A stretch of 64,000 bases of DNA from Methanosarcinales archaeon. GTDB lineage: Archaea; Halobacteriota; Methanosarcinia; Methanosarcinales; Methanoperedenaceae. The stretch is from positions 1-64,000 of the forward strand of contig CAJPFJ010000036.1 in NCBI GenBank assembly GCA_905339155.1, given 5' to 3'. Positions 48,035 to 57,715 of this stretch are shown here, one piece after another (the first letter of the stretch is position 1; each line of letters begins with the position of its first letter). Under the pieces are notes generated by a model. The model was not told the DNA's origin and ran no database searches. It was given only the letters and a program-made list of their open reading frames with translations. A program made the translations under genes and the position numbers.

Positions 48035-48477
48035 ACCAGCGCCCTCAATTTCTCAAAAAGCTCATCAGCAAGCTTCGTGGGATCATCAGTTTTCTGAAGT
48101 TTGATTTTCATCTCATCTGCAAAGTCCCACAACAATTCAATGCACTGTGTATATCTATTGCATGCACCACAGTTTCCTTCATGCTTGTACCACACCTGCA
48201 TCCCGTGTTTCACAGATACGAAAATAATAGCGCTGGCATTAAACGGCATCGAGTGACCAAACAGGACACCGCACTCGGAGTTCACCCTTTCCACTTCTAT
48301 CTGGTTTGCGTGCGCCATCTCAAGCAGAGTCTTTTCTATCCGGTCATCCATGGTAATAAGAGCCCTGGATACTGCCTGTTTTGATATATTGAACAAGCGC
48401 GCTATATTGATATTAAGAAAACCGCTTCGTTTAAGCCTCCAGAACTCAAATTGTTTATCTTTCAGGGGAAGGAACAT
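48031..48477 (-). CDS. HTH regulator with C-terminal cysteine cluster, Methanosarcinales type
   Basis: A 148-residue protein. Residues about 8-45, DKQFEFWRLKRSGFLNINIA then RLFNISKQAVSRALITMDD, form a helix-turn-helix. The C-terminal half has WYKHEGNCGACNRYTQC, a compact cysteine pattern fitting a metal or Fe-S site. Such proteins are commonly placed directly before DUF1673 genes in Methanosarcina relatives, with ATGA overlap, as seen here. It probably controls its own operon. Confidence 0.8.
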   Translation of the reverse strand: MFLPLKDKQFEFWRLKRSGFLNINIARLFNISKQAVSRALITMDDRIEKTLLEMAHANQIEVERVNSECGVLFGHSMPFNASAIIFVSVKHGMQVWYKHEGNCGACNRYTQCIELLWDFADEMKIKLQKTDDPTKLADELFEKLRALV

Positions 48478-48509
48478 AAGTCAAGATACGTATGTTTACT
48501 ATTTAAAGA

Positions 48510-48707
48510 TTATTCCTTTTCTAATAAAGCGGCAATTATCATTGCGGCCCCCATCAGGATCAGGAACCCTCCATCAAACACTGTCGATACTTGAATTACA
48601 TTATTGGCACCCAGCTCTACCTTCATAGACTGTAGCAATAACAAATAGGCTCCTGCCAGCATTGTAATGATACCTATAACAAATGAGCGACCTTGATTTC
48701 TAGTCAT
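48510..48707 (-). CDS. Small membrane protein, two helices
   Basis: A 65-residue protein, MTRNQGRSFVIGIITMLAGA and on, with two hydrophobic helices (about 9-26 and 44-62) separated by an extracellular loop. It lies 32 bp before the regulator on the same strand, so it may belong to the same operon. No family recognised. Confidence 0.55.
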   Translation of the reverse strand: MTRNQGRSFVIGIITMLAGAYLLLLQSMKVELGANNVIQVSTVFDGGFLILMGAAMIIAALLEKE

Positions 48708-48804
48708 ATTTGGTTTTATCGGACAACATCTTTATGTTTACTATATTTAAAAATTTATCGGAGATCAATTGCTGTCCAACAAAATATTTGGTTATCATTT
48801 TTTA

Positions 48805-49296
48805 TCATTTGCATGAAAGAACTGCCAGAAAAGTCTTAAAGGATTTGCAGTTTTTTCCAAGTGCATCAAAATCCAATTCAGCGGCATATTTTGGAAGGCT
48901 GCTTTTTATATACCCAAATTTAACTTTCAGTTCTTGCGATGGCTTTGAGTGCTGCCATTTTAATTTTTTGCTGATGCATATCCACTCTTCAATTTCATAA
49001 TCTATGAGGATGATTTCGAGCGGAGTTCTCAAGTCATTCGGTACATGACGTTTTACATTTGCGTATCTGGATTCATGATTTTGAGGATCATCAGAATCCA
49101 GAATAATAATTATCTTGTCACAGGAATTATCGAATGACTTCAAAATCCTGTCAAGCTTTAAATTACATAAGGGACGCATCGGTTTTGTGGCTTTAACGGT
49201 TATATTTTCCACCATGTTCTTATTCTTAAGCTGCCCGATCACGTTCTTTAAAAATGCCCCACCGTAATCGTCTTCGGAGATTATTTTAATGTTCAT
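48805..49296 (-). CDS. TOPRIM-like (DUF4276/RloB-like) protein paired with AAA ATPase
   Basis: A 163-residue protein with the spacing of TOPRIM nucleases: ISEDDYGG near the N-terminus (acidic residue first), IIIILDSDDPQNHESR (DxD) in the middle and IDYEIEEWICI later. Small proteins of this kind occur directly after OLD- or AAA_21-type ATPases in defence gene pairs. It starts two bases after the ATPase stop, so they are co-translated. Nuclease activity is inference from motif layout; the exact family would need a profile search. Confidence 0.65.
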   Translation of the reverse strand: MNIKIISEDDYGGAFLKNVIGQLKNKNMVENITVKATKPMRPLCNLKLDRILKSFDNSCDKIIIILDSDDPQNHESRYANVKRHVPNDLRTPLEIILIDYEIEEWICISKKLKWQHSKPSQELKVKFGYIKSSLPKYAAELDFDALGKNCKSFKTFLAVLSCK

Positions 49297-49298
49297 GC

Positions 49299-50687
49299 TT
49301 ACTGTTCGGTCTTTAATAGATCTCCGTAAATCCAGCCCTCGCTGAATGTTATACCTTTTTCTATTAAGAACTCCCTTATTTTATCAGGATCTTTTATCCG
49401 TTTAAATTTGGATTCTCCCTGTTCCTTTTCGACAAGAATAATATCATTTAGCTCTGTCATATCAACTACAACAGGTGAATGCGTGGTGATTATTGCCTGA
49501 TTATCACCTATTTTTATTGTATCCAAAATAAGCTCCAATGTCGATGGATGCAGTGAGTTCTCAATTTCATCGACTATGAGGAGAGGTGGTTTTAAGTAAA
49601 TCGCTATGAGTACAGTCAAAATCTTATATATTCCATCGGAAGTATTCGGTGGTAAAAGTTCAAACCCTTCCTCATAGAATTTTATCATAACCCTGCCATC
49701 GTCAGTAATATGAGGCCGCACATCTATTTTTGGAAAAACCATTGAAAGTGGATTGTAAATTTCTTCTGGAACCTTACCTTCTTTGAGATAAATTGTGTGA
49801 AATACGCTTGCAATATTTGTTCCATCTTCTTTGATGGTTTCTTCTCTTCTAAAGGATTGGGGTATTTTCATAGAGCGAATACTAAGTGGATACAAAATCA
49901 ATAGTTTACGAAAAGATTCTATTATCGAATCTTTTGCAATATCAAAGAGTGATTCAGGAAGTAAAAAAGATGATCCATCTTCAAATTCTTCTGCATAGTA
50001 TATTGCCGGATATAAAACCGTAAGTTCTTCAGGCTTTTTACTTATTTGAGAACTCCATATTGAAGCTGGAAAATTAGACAATATAAAATGTTTGGCAGTC
50101 ATTTTTTCACTGAAATCATCACCCACAGATAAATCGAAAAATGAATAGTCCAAAAGTCTTTCTTCCAAATCTACTTGATATCTTCTCTCTTTTATTAACC
50201 GACTCTTTACTTTTTTTAGCTTTGCATTTGCTTTAGGCGATGCTTCAAATTTTAGAGGATTTTTGATAACATCTTCAATGAAATCTGGATTATGTTTAAT
50301 TGCAATCCATTCACCTTCTTTATAGACTTTTACATAATCCCTGACATCTAATATTTCTCGTAAAATCTGGAATTTCTGCCCCACCCCAGTAAAGCTAGTC
50401 TCAAAATATACATCATAACCTTCAATATCAAAAAGCAGGCCAATAATTATAGGTAGCTCTTCTTTTCTCTGCCATACGACATTGTCATAACCCCACCATT
50501 CTAAAAATGGGAAACTATCTTTATCTGCATAAATCTTCTTTAAAAGCCTGAACGCTTCCACCAAATTCGATTTCCCCGAAGCGTTACCCCCAACCACTAC
50601 ATTCATCTTCCCAATATCGATTTCACAATCATGAAGGCTCTTGAAATTCTTTATAAAAACCTTTTTAAGAGACGCTTTTACCATCAA
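49299..50687 (-). CDS. AAA_21/OLD-like ATPase
   Basis: A 462-residue SMC/ABC-type ATPase: KVFIKNFKSLHDCEIDIG at the N-terminal strand, Walker A VVGGNASGKSNLVEAFRLL, a long coiled middle part, then NTSDGIYKILTVLIAIYLKP, Walker B LLIVDEIENSLHPSTLEL and the ITTHSPVVVD switch. This is the single-protein AAA_15/AAA_21 group related to OLD and RloA. Together with the TOPRIM-like gene it forms a two-gene unit like known phage-defence modules (for example PARIS-type ATPase/TOPRIM pairs). Substrate or trigger unknown. Confidence 0.82.
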   Translation of the reverse strand: MMVKASLKKVFIKNFKSLHDCEIDIGKMNVVVGGNASGKSNLVEAFRLLKKIYADKDSFPFLEWWGYDNVVWQRKEELPIIIGLLFDIEGYDVYFETSFTGVGQKFQILREILDVRDYVKVYKEGEWIAIKHNPDFIEDVIKNPLKFEASPKANAKLKKVKSRLIKERRYQVDLEERLLDYSFFDLSVGDDFSEKMTAKHFILSNFPASIWSSQISKKPEELTVLYPAIYYAEEFEDGSSFLLPESLFDIAKDSIIESFRKLLILYPLSIRSMKIPQSFRREETIKEDGTNIASVFHTIYLKEGKVPEEIYNPLSMVFPKIDVRPHITDDGRVMIKFYEEGFELLPPNTSDGIYKILTVLIAIYLKPPLLIVDEIENSLHPSTLELILDTIKIGDNQAIITTHSPVVVDMTELNDIILVEKEQGESKFKRIKDPDKIREFLIEKGITFSEGWIYGDLLKTEQ

Positions 50688-50753
50688 AGCATTATTTAAA
50701 GAACATACTATTTAAATTTTTGTAACCTCAAATAATAAAACCTCGATGCAAAC

Positions 50754-52679
50754 TCACATCTCCTTCCTCAGCTTCGCTATCCTGTCCCTGATCTTTGCAG
50801 CCTTCTCAAACTCCTGGTTCTTTGCAGCCAGGTGCATTTGCGCTTCCAGCTCCACAATATAATTGAAAATCTCTTCTTTTGGCGGCGCCTCTTCAGTTAT
50901 CGCCCTTGGCTCAACAGCTTTCTGAATGGTCTGAGGCGTGATGTTATGCTCCTTATTGTACTCACTTTGCATCGCCCGCCTTCTGTTTGTCTCCTCTATC
51001 GCTCTTTGCATCGAACCCGTCCTCCTGTCGGCATACATTACCACTCTCCCTTCGACATTTCTTGAAGTTCTCCCTATTGTCTGCAAAAGCGAGCGGTCAG
51101 AACGCAGGAAACCTTCCTTATCAGCGTCAAGGATAGCAACAAGCGCCACTTCAGGCAGGTCAAGCCCTTCACGAAGCAGGTTGATCCCCACGAGCACATC
51201 GAACTCGCCAAGGCGCAGTCCCCTGATAATCTCGATTCTCTCCAGTGTCTCGATCTCAGAATGCATGTATCTTGCTTTGATCCCGACTCCGAGAAGATAT
51301 TCTGTGAGGTCTTCTGCCATTCTTTTTGTAAGAGTTGTAACAAGGACCCTGAATTTTTTTACGGTTTTTGCACGGATCTCCCCGATCAGGTCATCTATCT
51401 GTCCTGTTATGGGTTTCACTATGATCTCAGGGTCAACAAGCCCTGTGGGACGGATGATCTGCTCAACGACCTGTGCGCTCATTGCGACCTCATAATCCGC
51501 AGGTGTTGCCGAAACATACAATACCTGGTTCACCCTTTCACTGAATTCATCGAATGTGAGCGGGCGGTTATCGTATGCTGATGGCATCCTGAAACCGTAA
51601 TTCACCAGAGATTCTTTTCGCGCGTGGTCTCCTGCCTGCATACCACGTATTTGCGGGATGGTAACATGCGATTCATCGATCACTATAAGAAAATCCTTCG
51701 GAAAATAATCTATTAGAGTGTACGCCGGTTCACCCGCTCTTCGACCATCCATGTGGCGGCTATAATTTTCTATTCCCTGGCAGTACCCGATCTCATGCAT
51801 CATCTCGATATCGAATTTTGTTCTCTGCTCAAGGCGCGCTGCTTCCAGTATTTTTCCTGTTCGCTTCAGTTCCTGTAATCTTCCTTTAAGTTCTTCCTCT
51901 ATTGATTCGATAGCAAAGTCGATCTTTTCCTGAGGCATAACGAAATGCTTTGCCGGATAAACGACCAGTGCATCTTTTTCCATGATAATTTTTCCTGTCA
52001 GGGGATCAAATTCCGAGATGCGTTCTATCTCATCACCGAAAAGTTCGATCCTTACCCCGGTTGATGCATAAGAAGGGAATACTTCGATCGTATCGCCGCG
52101 CGCCCGGAATTTCCCTGTGTCAAAATCCATATCATTTCGTTCATACTGCATATCCACAAGCTTTGAAAGTATTACCTTTCGCGGCGATTCATCTCCTTTT
52201 CGAAGAAGAATGGACATATCATGCCATTCCTGGGGCGATCCGATGCCATAAATGCAGGAAACGCTTGCCACTACAATAACATCCCGGCGCTCGAACAGGG
52301 AACGAGTGGCAGAAAGGCGCATCCTGTTGATCTCCTCATTTATGGATGCATCTTTTTCGATATAGGTATCGGTCTGGGGTATATAAGCTTCAGGCTGGTA
52401 GTAATCATAATAACTTACAAAATATTCAACTGCATTTTCGGGGAAGAAAGCCTTGAATTCTGAATAAAGCTGTGCTGCAAGGGTCTTGTTGTGGGAAATG
52501 ACAAGAGTTGGGCGCTGGATATTCCGGATAACATTGGCGACCGTGAAGGTTTTCCCGGAACCTGTCACACCAAGGAGTGTCTGGTGCTTCATGCGCTGTT
52601 CGATACCTGAAGTCAGCTTCTCGATGGCTTTTACCTGGTCGCCTTTTGGTTCAAATACTGATGTGAGTTTAAATGACAG
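50754..52679 (-). CDS. uvrB: Excinuclease ABC subunit B, probable CUG start
   Basis: UvrB with [18 protein letters not shown] (Walker A), the [20 protein letters not shown] beta-hairpin, [13 protein letters not shown] (DEAD-box-like Walker B), [16 protein letters not shown] and a C-terminal UVR domain. From ATG 52592 the protein has 612 residues but lacks the first conserved block. Upstream codons read [18 protein letters not shown] and EKLTSGIEQ, which is the missing block; no ATG, GTG or TTG precedes it before a TAA. A CTG at 52679, six bases after gaaggg, is the best start, giving 641 residues. UvrB unwinds damaged DNA and recruits UvrC. Confidence 0.9.
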   Translation of the reverse strand: MSFKLTSVFEPKGDQVKAIEKLTSGIEQRMKHQTLLGVTGSGKTFTVANVIRNIQRPTLVISHNKTLAAQLYSEFKAFFPENAVEYFVSYYDYYQPEAYIPQTDTYIEKDASINEEINRMRLSATRSLFERRDVIVVASVSCIYGIGSPQEWHDMSILLRKGDESPRKVILSKLVDMQYERNDMDFDTGKFRARGDTIEVFPSYASTGVRIELFGDEIERISEFDPLTGKIIMEKDALVVYPAKHFVMPQEKIDFAIESIEEELKGRLQELKRTGKILEAARLEQRTKFDIEMMHEIGYCQGIENYSRHMDGRRAGEPAYTLIDYFPKDFLIVIDESHVTIPQIRGMQAGDHARKESLVNYGFRMPSAYDNRPLTFDEFSERVNQVLYVSATPADYEVAMSAQVVEQIIRPTGLVDPEIIVKPITGQIDDLIGEIRAKTVKKFRVLVTTLTKRMAEDLTEYLLGVGIKARYMHSEIETLERIEIIRGLRLGEFDVLVGINLLREGLDLPEVALVAILDADKEGFLRSDRSLLQTIGRTSRNVEGRVVMYADRRTGSMQRAIEETNRRRAMQSEYNKEHNITPQTIQKAVEPRAITEEAPPKEEIFNYIVELEAQMHLAAKNQEFEKAAKIRDRIAKLRKEM

Positions 52680-53175
52680 TGTTATCCCTTCAGGTTAGAT
52701 TTATTCAATTGATAATAAAGGGAATCCTGACAGGAAAAATTTTATTTTTTGCGAATTAAAATATATTGTTCTCTTGGGATTCAATAATGCTTTGTAAGAT
52801 ATAGAACGCTAATCTCCGCCCGGAGGGCAAGATAGAGGTATCCAGCGCACCTGGAGCCCTGACCCGCCCTCTTCAAGAACTACATACTTCTCATGCGCCC
52901 TCACTGGAGTGGAACATTCAAAACCCAAACTCCGCAAAATGATGGGGAATAATTAAAACTAATTAAATATTAACTGATCTATTACGCCTTATGCTTCTGA
53001 TTTGTCCATAAAATATCGGCCGAAATATTTGATTTCCTATAACCCTATAGGGAGATACAGAAAATTGTTAATTTTAGTAGCGATAGAAACACAGTTGATG
53101 TTGAAATAAGACCAAAATTAATTCAGGTTATAAAAACAACGAACCATTTAAACAAGAGTTCGTTGCAGTTCGTCT
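52680..53175. other. Intergenic region upstream of the group II intron
   Basis: This 500-bp stretch has no supported gene. It contains the uvrB upstream region, a perfect palindrome ccctataggg at 53044-53053, and, next to the intron, aacaacgaac and gttcgttg arms around 53135-53165 that can pair. These are the 5' exon of the intron. Confidence 0.6.
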
Positions 53176-54318
53176 GTGACAAGAAGTTACAACATGCATT
53201 GCTGTATGCTACCCCTTCCGTTTGGGGTAATCCTACTGAGATGTGCGTCAGCGGTAACGCTGGGGTACAAAGCTCTCAGGACAATATGGTAAAAAATTCA
53301 AAAGACTGGTTTGAATGAACTGTTAGGATACGAATACCATGAAGAAAACGAAAGTTGAACCATTGCAAGAGTCGTAAAACGAGATAAGCGAAAATAGTCT
53401 GACACGCTTAAACCAAAAGGTACAGAATCAGACCATAACGGTGCGAACACGTTATGGGGGACGGACATATGATTTTCGGCTTAAAGATGGCTTCTAAAGT
53501 ATTCAAAATATGCATGATGTAGAACTTGGTAAACCCAATATGCTCCAGAAATGAAATGGTAGGAACTCCGTAAGGGGCAACAATGGCATGCAGGGCAGAG
53601 GAATGAGTAAAAAGCGAATGATACTGTGTAATGCGGTATATAAAGGCTCAAAATAGCCTCAATCCGAAAGGATGCTGACTTACTCAACGGTATTTTATTG
53701 TGGAAATGAAGGTAAATCTATGAAAGTAAGAAATTCAACTACATCGAAGGATGAGAAGCTTACTAACGTGCAACTTCAAAACCAGTGGAATAAAACCGAC
53801 TGGAAGAAAGCTGAAGAACACGTCAATAGACTACAAGTCAGGATCACAAAAGCAGTAAAAGCAGGAAAATGGTATCTGGTTAAAAGGTTACAATATTTGA
53901 TAACCCTCTCGCATTATGCGAAACTGTTGGCGGTAAGAAAACCAACTCAAAATACGGGTAAAAGAACGGCAGGGATTGACGGTGAAACATGGTCGTCATC
54001 GAAAACCAAAATGGAAGCCGCTCTCAGACTAACCGATAAAAAGTATATCGCAAAGCCGTTAAAAAGGGTTTTCATTGAAAAACCCGGAAAGAAGAAGAAA
54101 CGACCTTTAGGTATTCCCACCATGTACGATAGAGCGATGCAATCACTCTATGCACTGGCGTTAGAACCGATTGCAGAAGCAACAGGAGACAGGACATCAT
54201 TTGGCTTTAGAAAATTCAGAAGCACACATGATGCCTGTGAACAAGTCTTCGTTTGCATGAGCGGGAAGCATTCTCCCGAATGGGTACTCGAAGGAGATAT
54301 TAAAGGCTGTTTCGACAA

Positions 54319-56517
54319 GTGCGACAAGATAAGTTACATTATGAATTGCCAATGTGCCGTCCCTTCCATTTGGGACGACCCTACCGAGGTATGCGAAGAT
54401 GGTAACGTTTTCGTGTAAAGCCCTCAGGACAATATGGAGAAATTTGAAAGTCCAATTCGAACTATCCGTTAGGGTAAGAATACCAAGAAGAAGCATATGC
54501 TGAATCACCGTAAGAGTCGTCAACAGCGATAAGCGAAAATGGACTGTTAAACGCTTAAACCAAAAGGTACAAAATCCGTCTGGAATGGCTTTGTCAACAT
54601 TACAGAAAATGGACGAAGGGTTTTCGGCTTAGAGGTGACTTCTAAAGTATTTACAAATATTCATAATATAGAACTTGGTAAGCCCGCTGCACTCCTAATA
54701 TGAGGTAGGAGTTCCGCAAGGAGCTGCGAAAGTGCAGAGGGTAGAGGATATGATAAAAAGCGAAGGTCGGTCAGTAACAGACCGAATAGAGGTTCAAAAT
54801 TTGCCTCAACTCGAAAGAGTGCTGACTTATCATTGGTATTTGGTCGTGTGAATGAAGGTAAACCTATGAATGCAAGAAATTCAATTACATCGGAAGATGA
54901 GAAGCTTGCAAACAAGCAATTGAGGAACCAGTGGAATGATATTGACTGGAAGAAAGTTGAAAAACAGGTTAATAGGCTACAAGTCAGAATCACGAAGGCA
55001 GTTAAAGAAGGTAAATGGTATTTGGTAAAAAGGTTGCAGTATCTTTTAACCCACTCCTATTATGCAAAACTGTTAGCAGTTAGGAGACCCACTCAAAATA
55101 AAGGAAAAAGAACGGCAGGGGTCGACGGTGAAACATGGTCATCACCTGAAACCAAGATGAAAGCTGTTCTCAACCTATCGGACGAAAAATATGTCGCAAA
55201 GCCGCTGAAGCGTGTTTTCATTGAAAAACCTGGAAAAAAGAAGAAACGACCCCTGGGTATCCCTACAATGTACGACAGAGCTATGCAATCCCTCTATGCA
55301 TTTGCATTAGAACCAATTGCAGAAACCTTAGCTGATAAGAGGTCATTTGGCTTTAGAAAGTTTAGAAGCACACATGACGCCTGTCAACAAGTCCATCTTT
55401 ATCTGTGCAAGGAGAATTCTCCTGTATGGGTATTGGAAGGTGATATAAAAGGATGTTTTGACATGATATCACATCAGTGGTTAATAAACAGTGTCCCAAT
55501 GGACAAAACAGTTCTAAAGCAATTTTTGAAGGCTGGTTATGTATTTGACCAACATTTATTCCCAACAGAGGCAGGAACTCCACAAGGTGGTATTGTCTCG
55601 CCAATCCTTGCCAATCTGACATTGGATGGGATTGAGGATATACTTGATGATAAATATCACAAGATCAAAAATGGAAGAATAAACAATAAACATGCGGCTA
55701 AATACAAAGTAAATTTTTGTAGATATGCTGATGATTTTATTGTTACTGCTAAAAGCGAGGAAATTGCAAAAGAAGTTAAAGAACTGATAAAAGAATTCCT
55801 GAAGGACAGAGGCTTGGAACTTTCTGATGAGAAAACATTGATAACACATATTGACGAAGGCTTTGATTTTCTAGGATGGAACTTCAGAAAATACAAAGGT
55901 AAACTTCTTGTCAAACCATCCAAGAAATCCATCGATAAATTTACTGAAAATATCAGTAGCGTAATCGATAAGGGAAAAACTTGGAAACAAGAGGAACTGA
56001 TTGATGCTCTTAACCCGATAATAACAGGTTGGTCTAATTATCACCAATTTGTTGTATCCAGTGAAATATTTCACAAGCTTGACCATATAATTTGGAATAT
56101 GCTCTGGCATTGGGCTAAAAGAAGACATCATAATAAACCTAAACAGTGGATTATCAGTAAATACTGGAAATCTTCTGGAAACAGGAAATGGGTGTTTTCT
56201 GGAGGAAATAGACAATTGAATCTTCTATCTGATAAAAAAATAATCAGACATACAAGATTGAAGTTGGATATGAACCCTTTTCTTGATAAAGACTATTTTT
56301 TCCTGCGCAAGTTAAAATTGGGAATCCAGAAACTAACGTTTACAGTAAATAAGGGGTGGGATAAAACAAAGAATATATGCAACCATGAAACAGAGACCAT
56401 TACAAAAAACTGCTGCCCGATTTAAAGGGTTATCGAATGCTTGAGCCGTATGCGATGAAAGTCGCATGTACGGTTCTTAAAGGGCTTGGGGTCGGAAACG
56501 ACCTCTGGCTACTTGAC
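54319..56517 (+). mobile_element. Inner group II intron inserted in the outer intron's RT gene
   Basis: It starts with the canonical GTGCGAC at 54319. A 5' structured region of about 540 bp contains blocks shared with the outer intron (ccctcaggacaatatgg, gcttaaaccaaaaggtac). It encodes its own RT, then has domain V at 56443-56476 (GAGCCGTATGCGATGAAAGT, CGCATGTACGGTTC) and a domain VI stem (ggggtcg/cgacctc) ending TTGAC at 56517. The ends are fixed by the restored reading frame of the host gene. Length 2,199 bp. The homologous site in its own RT gene differs by two bases. Confidence 0.9.
54866..56425 (+). CDS. ltrA: Group II intron reverse transcriptase/maturase (inner intron)
   Basis: A 519-residue intron-encoded protein. 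The RVT_N domain (residues about 15-90, RNQWNDIDWKKVEKQVNRLQ) precedes the RT with RPLGIPTMYDRAMQSLYA, EAGTPQGGIVSPILANL and the catalytic CRYADDFIVTAKS, then the maturase domain X (GWSNYHQFVVSSEIFHKLD). The C-terminus ends NCCPI without an HNH endonuclease domain, so mobility would rely on replication-fork priming. I start at ATG 54866, just after gaaggtaaacct; the frame opens at 54833. It should splice its own intron and perhaps the outer one, whose RT is about 75% similar by eye. Confidence 0.92.
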   Translation: MNARNSITSEDEKLANKQLRNQWNDIDWKKVEKQVNRLQVRITKAVKEGKWYLVKRLQYLLTHSYYAKLLAVRRPTQNKGKRTAGVDGETWSSPETKMKAVLNLSDEKYVAKPLKRVFIEKPGKKKKRPLGIPTMYDRAMQSLYAFALEPIAETLADKRSFGFRKFRSTHDACQQVHLYLCKENSPVWVLEGDIKGCFDMISHQWLINSVPMDKTVLKQFLKAGYVFDQHLFPTEAGTPQGGIVSPILANLTLDGIEDILDDKYHKIKNGRINNKHAAKYKVNFCRYADDFIVTAKSEEIAKEVKELIKEFLKDRGLELSDEKTLITHIDEGFDFLGWNFRKYKGKLLVKPSKKSIDKFTENISSVIDKGKTWKQEELIDALNPIITGWSNYHQFVVSSEIFHKLDHIIWNMLWHWAKRRHHNKPKQWIISKYWKSSGNRKWVFSGGNRQLNLLSDKKIIRHTRLKLDMNPFLDKDYFFLRKLKLGIQKLTFTVNKGWDKTKNICNHETETITKNCCPI

Positions 56518-57573
56518 CATATCTCATCAATGGTTAATAGACAATATCCATTTGGATAAATCGGTTCTAAGACAATTTCTAAAAGCGGGCTTCATATTTG
56601 AACACAAACTATTCCAAACAGAAGCAGGAACTCCACAGGGTGGTATAATATCACCAATTCTTGCTAATATTACATTGGACGGGATTGAGAAACTGCTTGC
56701 AGATAAATACCGCAATAACAAGAACGGTAATAGATATAGTGAACATGCTGCAAAACACAAAGTAAATTATGTTCGTTATGCAGATGATTTTATCGTAACT
56801 GCAAAAACTGAGGAAATAGCTAAAGAAGTCAAAGAACTGATCAAAGACTTCCTGAAAGATAGAGGTCTGGAACTGTCTGATGAGAAAACGATAATTACCC
56901 ATATCGATAACGGCTTTGACTTTCTCGGATGGAATTTCAGAAAGTACAACGGAAAGCTTATTGTTAAACCATCTAATAAATCTATTGAAAAAGTTACTGA
57001 AAAGATCAGTGATACTATCAAGAGAGGAAAAGCATGGAAACAAGAAGATTTAATCAAAACCCTGAATCCAGTTATAACGGGTTGGGCAAATTATCACCAA
57101 CCTGTTGTATCCAGTAAAATATTCCAAAAACTTGATTCAAGGATTTGGGACATGCTCTGGCACTGGGCTAAGAGAAGACACCCTGAAAAATCCAATGAAT
57201 GGATTGCTGATAGATATTGGCATTCAGAAGGAAATCGAAATTGGGTGTTTTCTGAAGGAGATAAGAAACTAAAACTCCTATCGGATACAAAAATTGTCAG
57301 ACATACAAGACTAAAGTTAGATATGAATCCGTATCTTGATAAAGACTATTTTATTGAGCGTAAAATAAAACAGGGAATCAAGAAGCTAAAAAGTACCGCA
57401 AAAAGTGTTTGAGGTAAAATGAAGAATGTAATAAAACCAGAAACCAAGACCATGACAAATAACTGCTGCCCGAATTAAAGGGTTATAAAATGCTTGAGCG
57501 GTATGAAGGGAAACTTTCACGTACCGTTCTGAGAAGAGGGGGAGGGAGCAATCTCTCCTTCTTATTCGGCTTT

Positions 57574-57637
57574 AGTTCGTTGTTTGGTGACCTAAAGTAA
57601 TTAACAACGAACTCAACTAACTCAAAACGAACTCAAT
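57574..57637. repeat. GTTCGTT inverted repeat cluster in the 3' exon
   Basis: Perfect 11-bp inverted repeats agttcgttgtt (57574-57584) and aacaacgaact (57603-57613) are followed by another aacgaactcaa at about 57626-57636. With the gttcgttg copies in the 5' exon they form a cluster of about six copies in both orientations around the intron insertion point. Confidence 0.7.
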
Positions 57638-57715
57638 GTTTTATTATTCAAGTTCGATGTATAGGGTGGGATATATACCCTATAAAATTGCTGAGTTAAG
57701 GTTCAAAAGAGTATA

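Larger units (their letters stand above)
53720..57412 (+). pseudogene. Outer intron reverse transcriptase/maturase, split by the inner intron
   Basis: The first part (53720-54318) encodes MKVRNSTTSKDEKL, the RVT_N domain and RT motifs up to EGDIKGCFD; the second part (56518-57412) resumes NISHQWLIDNIHLDKSV, with TEAGTPQGGIISPILAN, RYADDFIV and the maturase domain. Joining base 54318 to 56518 restores one frame of about 497 codons (GAC-AA+C-ATA). As DNA it is interrupted; as RNA it would be functional only after the inner intron splices. No C-terminal HNH endonuclease is visible. I mark it pseudogene because the DNA frame is broken, but conditional expression is possible. Confidence 0.82.
53176..57565 (+). 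mobile_element. Outer group II intron, interrupted by a second intron (twintron)
   Basis: The element begins near 53176 (GTGACAAGAAGTTAC, aligning with GTGCGACAAGATAAGTTAC of the inner intron), has a 5' structured region of about 540 bp, a reverse transcriptase/maturase gene, domain V at 57496-57529 (GAGCGGTATGAAGGGAAACT and TTCACGTACCGTTC) and a domain VI stem ending about 57565. Without the inner intron it is about 2.19 kb, close to the inner intron's 2.20 kb. The 5' end is GTGAC, not the usual GTGYG, so its splicing may be weakened. Exact ends are estimates from alignment with the inner intron. Confidence 0.85.
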
